From an uncultured Ignavibacteriales bacterium (lineage in GTDB: Bacteria > Bacteroidota > Ignavibacteria > Ignavibacteriales > Ignavibacteriaceae): a DNA stretch of 8,240 nt. Positions 6,382 through 8,240 of the stretch are shown piece after piece (position 1 is the first letter of the stretch; every line of letters starts with the position of its first letter). A program made the translations under genes and the position numbers. The notes beneath the pieces are model-generated. The model was not told where the DNA came from. It was given only the letters and a program-made list of their open reading frames with translations, and ran no database searches. The stretch is taken from positions 1-8,240 of the forward strand of contig CAJXGP010000066.1 in assembly GCA_913053915.1 (NCBI GenBank), written 5' to 3'.

Positions 6382-6912
6382 ATGAAGCAAAATAAAATAA
6401 TAATATTATTATCAGTTGCCTTTTCCCTATTTTTAATCTCTTGTGCAACTTCCACGGCAACGAGATATAAAAGAGAAGAGAAAAAAGAAACCTCGCGTAA
6501 TAAAACAAAAGTATTACCTCCTGAAAATTTTAATATTACACCATACCGGACTAAATTAAATATAAAAGGAAATAAGGTTGAAAAATTAAACCAACCGAAT
6601 GGTATATGGTATGAATACAAAACAAAAGTTGATACGGGAAGTAATAAATTGGTTTTTGTTAGGAAAACAAAGGGTTTCCGCGTCCAGGTTTATTCTACCG
6701 ATAATTTAAGTAAAGCCGATAGCGTGAAAACAATAATCTACAGTAAAACAAATCAAAAATCCGTATATATTGATTTTGATCCTCCATTTTATAAAGTAAA
6801 AATAGGGGATTTTTTAAACTATAATGATGCAAAAAATTTAAGCTTTAAATTACATCAGATTGGATATCCCCAAGCACGAGTTGTGAATGATTCCGTCAAT
6901 GTATTTAAATAA
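6382..6912 (+). CDS. SPOR-domain lipoprotein, 176 aa
   Basis: The N-terminus is a lipoprotein signal peptide (MKQNK, hydrophobic core, lipobox LISC with Cys at residue 21). A Lys/Arg/Thr-rich linker (about 22-95) follows. Residues 97-170 form a SPOR domain: GFRVQVYSTDNLSKAD, an alpha helix, a middle strand (VYIDFD), then PPFYKVKIGDFLNYNDAKNL and a final helix-strand ending in ARVV. SPOR domains bind glycan strands of peptidoglycan stripped of stem peptides, often at division sites. Here the domain would sit on a lipid anchor in the periplasm, probably at the inner leaflet of the outer membrane. The ATG at 6382 gives a complete signal peptide; there is no Shine-Dalgarno, only an A-rich leader. 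It lies 15 bases upstream of hutI and is probably co-transcribed with it. The lipoprotein architecture is common in Bacteroidetes and relatives; the specific role (division, wall remodelling) is not shown. Confidence 0.92.
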   Translation: MKQNKIIILLSVAFSLFLISCATSTATRYKREEKKETSRNKTKVLPPENFNITPYRTKLNIKGNKVEKLNQPNGIWYEYKTKVDTGSNKLVFVRKTKGFRVQVYSTDNLSKADSVKTIIYSKTNQKSVYIDFDPPFYKVKIGDFLNYNDAKNLSFKLHQIGYPQARVVNDSVNVFK

Positions 6913-6927
6913 TTTTGTATTACATAA

Positions 6928-8175
6928 ATGATAAGAATTCTATCAAATCCTTCACAGATAGTAACTGTTAATACTAACCGAAAAAATTATAAAAGAGGAA
7001 GCGAATTAAGTTATTTAGATGTTTTAACCGACCATTCGGTTGTAATTGAAAACGGATTAATCCAAGATATCATTCCCAACACCGCTATCCAAAAAATAAA
7101 CCGTAAAGAAATAATCAACTTAAAAGGAAAAATTATTTTGCCGGGACTTATTGACTCACATACTCACGCTGCATTTGCCGGGTCACGTTCCGGTGAATTC
7201 AGACTTAGATTAAGAGGAGTTAATTATGAACAGTTAGCTAAAAAAGGCGGAGGAATCAGTACAACCGTCAATGCTGTTAGAGCTTCTTCTTTTCACGATT
7301 TACTGAACCTCGCTAAACCGAGAGTTGATTATTTCATCTCCCAAGGTATTACCACGCTCGAAATAAAGAGCGGTTACGGACTGGATTTTGATAATGAGAT
7401 GAAACTATTAAAAGTGATTTCTAATTTAGATAAAATTTATCCTATTGATATTATCCCCACATTTTTAGGCGCTCATATTTTTCCGAAAGAATTCCGAAAT
7501 AATCATACCGGTTATATCGATCTGATAATTAATAGATTGCTTCCGTATGTTTCAGAAAATAAACTTGCCTTATTCTGTGACGGCTTTTGTGAATCAACTG
7601 CTTTTTCTGCAGAAGAAATTAATGTAATTTTCAAAACAGCAAAAAAAAACGGATTAAAGATTAAACTTCACACCGAGCAATTTAATAATATTGGAGGAAT
7701 AGATGTTGCTCTTAATAATAATGCTGTTAGTGTTGATCATCTTGAAGTGATTAAAAATTCCGATATCCAAAAATTGAAATATCATGATACGGTTTGCACG
7801 CTTTTACCCGGCGTTTCGTTCTTTCTTAATCATAAATACGCCCCTGCAAGAGCTTTAATAGATTCCGATGCGATTGTTGCGCTGGCAACGGATTTTAATC
7901 CAGGCTCATCAAATATCTCAAATTTACATTTCATTATGAGTTTAGCAGCTCTGAAAATGAATATGAATATTGAAGAAACAATTTCATCGGTAACAATAAA
8001 TGCAGCAAAAGCTTTATGTATGAATGAGTCGATAGGAAGCATTGAAATAGGCAAAAAAGCCGATTTTGCCGTGTTTAATACTGAAGAATATTCCGACATT
8101 GTTTATAACATTGGAAATAATTTAAATTATATGACCATCAAAAACGGTGAAATAATATATAAACAAGCTTCATAG
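6928..8175 (+). CDS. hutI: Imidazolonepropionase
   Basis: Third enzyme of histidine degradation: hydrolyses 4-imidazolone-5-propanoate to N-formimino-L-glutamate in the cytoplasm. The 415 aa length fits the family (about 405-420). It is an amidohydrolase-fold, single-metal enzyme, and the expected residues are visible: LPGLIDSHTHAAFAGSR with metal ligands H78 and H80 and substrate R87; GGGISTT (108-113); KSGYGLD with Y150; TFLGAHIFP with H183; CDGFCE (217-222); LHTEQ with H248 and E250; VDHLE with H271; and ATDFNPGS with D322. The C-terminal GKKADFAVF returns to the small beta domain, which is formed together with the first 60 residues. Nothing suggests loss of activity. The ATG at 6928 follows the SPOR gene by 15 bases and has no clear Shine-Dalgarno. 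The other hut genes (hutH, hutU, and a formiminoglutamate-processing gene) are not in the window; they could lie just downstream or elsewhere. Confidence 0.97.
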   Translation: MIRILSNPSQIVTVNTNRKNYKRGSELSYLDVLTDHSVVIENGLIQDIIPNTAIQKINRKEIINLKGKIILPGLIDSHTHAAFAGSRSGEFRLRLRGVNYEQLAKKGGGISTTVNAVRASSFHDLLNLAKPRVDYFISQGITTLEIKSGYGLDFDNEMKLLKVISNLDKIYPIDIIPTFLGAHIFPKEFRNNHTGYIDLIINRLLPYVSENKLALFCDGFCESTAFSAEEINVIFKTAKKNGLKIKLHTEQFNNIGGIDVALNNNAVSVDHLEVIKNSDIQKLKYHDTVCTLLPGVSFFLNHKYAPARALIDSDAIVALATDFNPGSSNISNLHFIMSLAALKMNMNIEETISSVTINAAKALCMNESIGSIEIGKKADFAVFNTEEYSDIVYNIGNNLNYMTIKNGEIIYKQAS

Positions 8176-8240
8176 ATATTCACTATTATAGTTCTTTTTA
8201 TTTCACTTTATACTAAATTTCCTATTTTATGCTATAAGAT

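Noticed and set aside
6375..6620. Minus-strand 81-codon frame with hydrophobic stretches opposite the SPOR lipoprotein
   Set aside because: The hydrophobicity is the mirror of the A-rich signal-peptide and linker codons; the plus-strand gene has a lipobox and SPOR domain.
7830..8099. Minus-strand 89-codon frame opposite the 3' part of hutI
   Set aside because: Antisense to conserved hutI active-site and C-terminal sequence; shadow.
8182..8200. ACTATTATAGT followed by TCTTTTTA after hutI as a terminator
   Set aside because: The stem is only about 4 A/T-rich pairs with a 3-base loop, too weak to call as a rho-independent terminator despite the T run.

Overview
The window is AT-rich bacterial DNA (roughly two thirds A+T) that looks like the chromosome of a Gram-negative, non-motile-element region from the Bacteroidetes/Chlorobi/Ignavibacteria side of the tree. 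The reasons are two lipoproteins with Bacteroidetes-style signal peptides, an outer-membrane barrel whose mature N-terminus has the 'YSRFGIGD' signature common in that group, a DUF4270-like lipoprotein close to glycogen synthase, a SPOR-domain lipoprotein, and mostly weak or absent Shine-Dalgarno sequences. Ignavibacteria is my best guess; this rests on recognising protein types, not on a search.

Layout. Positions 1-191 hold a minus-strand open frame that runs off the left edge, has no ATG at its 5' end, and is unidentified. Positions 281-6080 hold five minus-strand genes that are almost certainly one operon, in transcription order: glgA (glycogen synthase), a gmhB-like HAD-IIIA sugar bisphosphate phosphatase, a DUF4270/DNRLRE-like lipoprotein with an internal duplication, an outer-membrane beta-barrel protein, and an exported TPR protein. 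The junctions are very tight: stop and start overlap at glgA/gmhB and gmhB/lipoprotein, 1 base separates lipoprotein and barrel, and 29 bases separate barrel and TPR gene. A 301-base divergent intergenic region (6081-6381) follows. Two plus-strand genes come next: a SPOR-domain lipoprotein (6382-6912) and hutI, imidazolonepropionase of histidine breakdown (6928-8175). The last 65 bases have no gene.

How the genes work together. The first two operon genes are cytoplasmic carbohydrate enzymes (glycogen chain elongation, and probably heptose precursor dephosphorylation for the envelope). The last three products are all predicted to be exported: lipoprotein, outer-membrane barrel and secreted TPR protein. 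The operon therefore joins sugar metabolism to an uncharacterised envelope set. The plus-strand pair joins a peptidoglycan-binding lipoprotein to a catabolic enzyme with no obvious functional link. I found no CRISPR array, transposase, integrase, tRNA, rRNA, toxin-antitoxin pair or recognisable defence system. Most of the window is ordinary core genome; the exported three-gene set is the least understood part.
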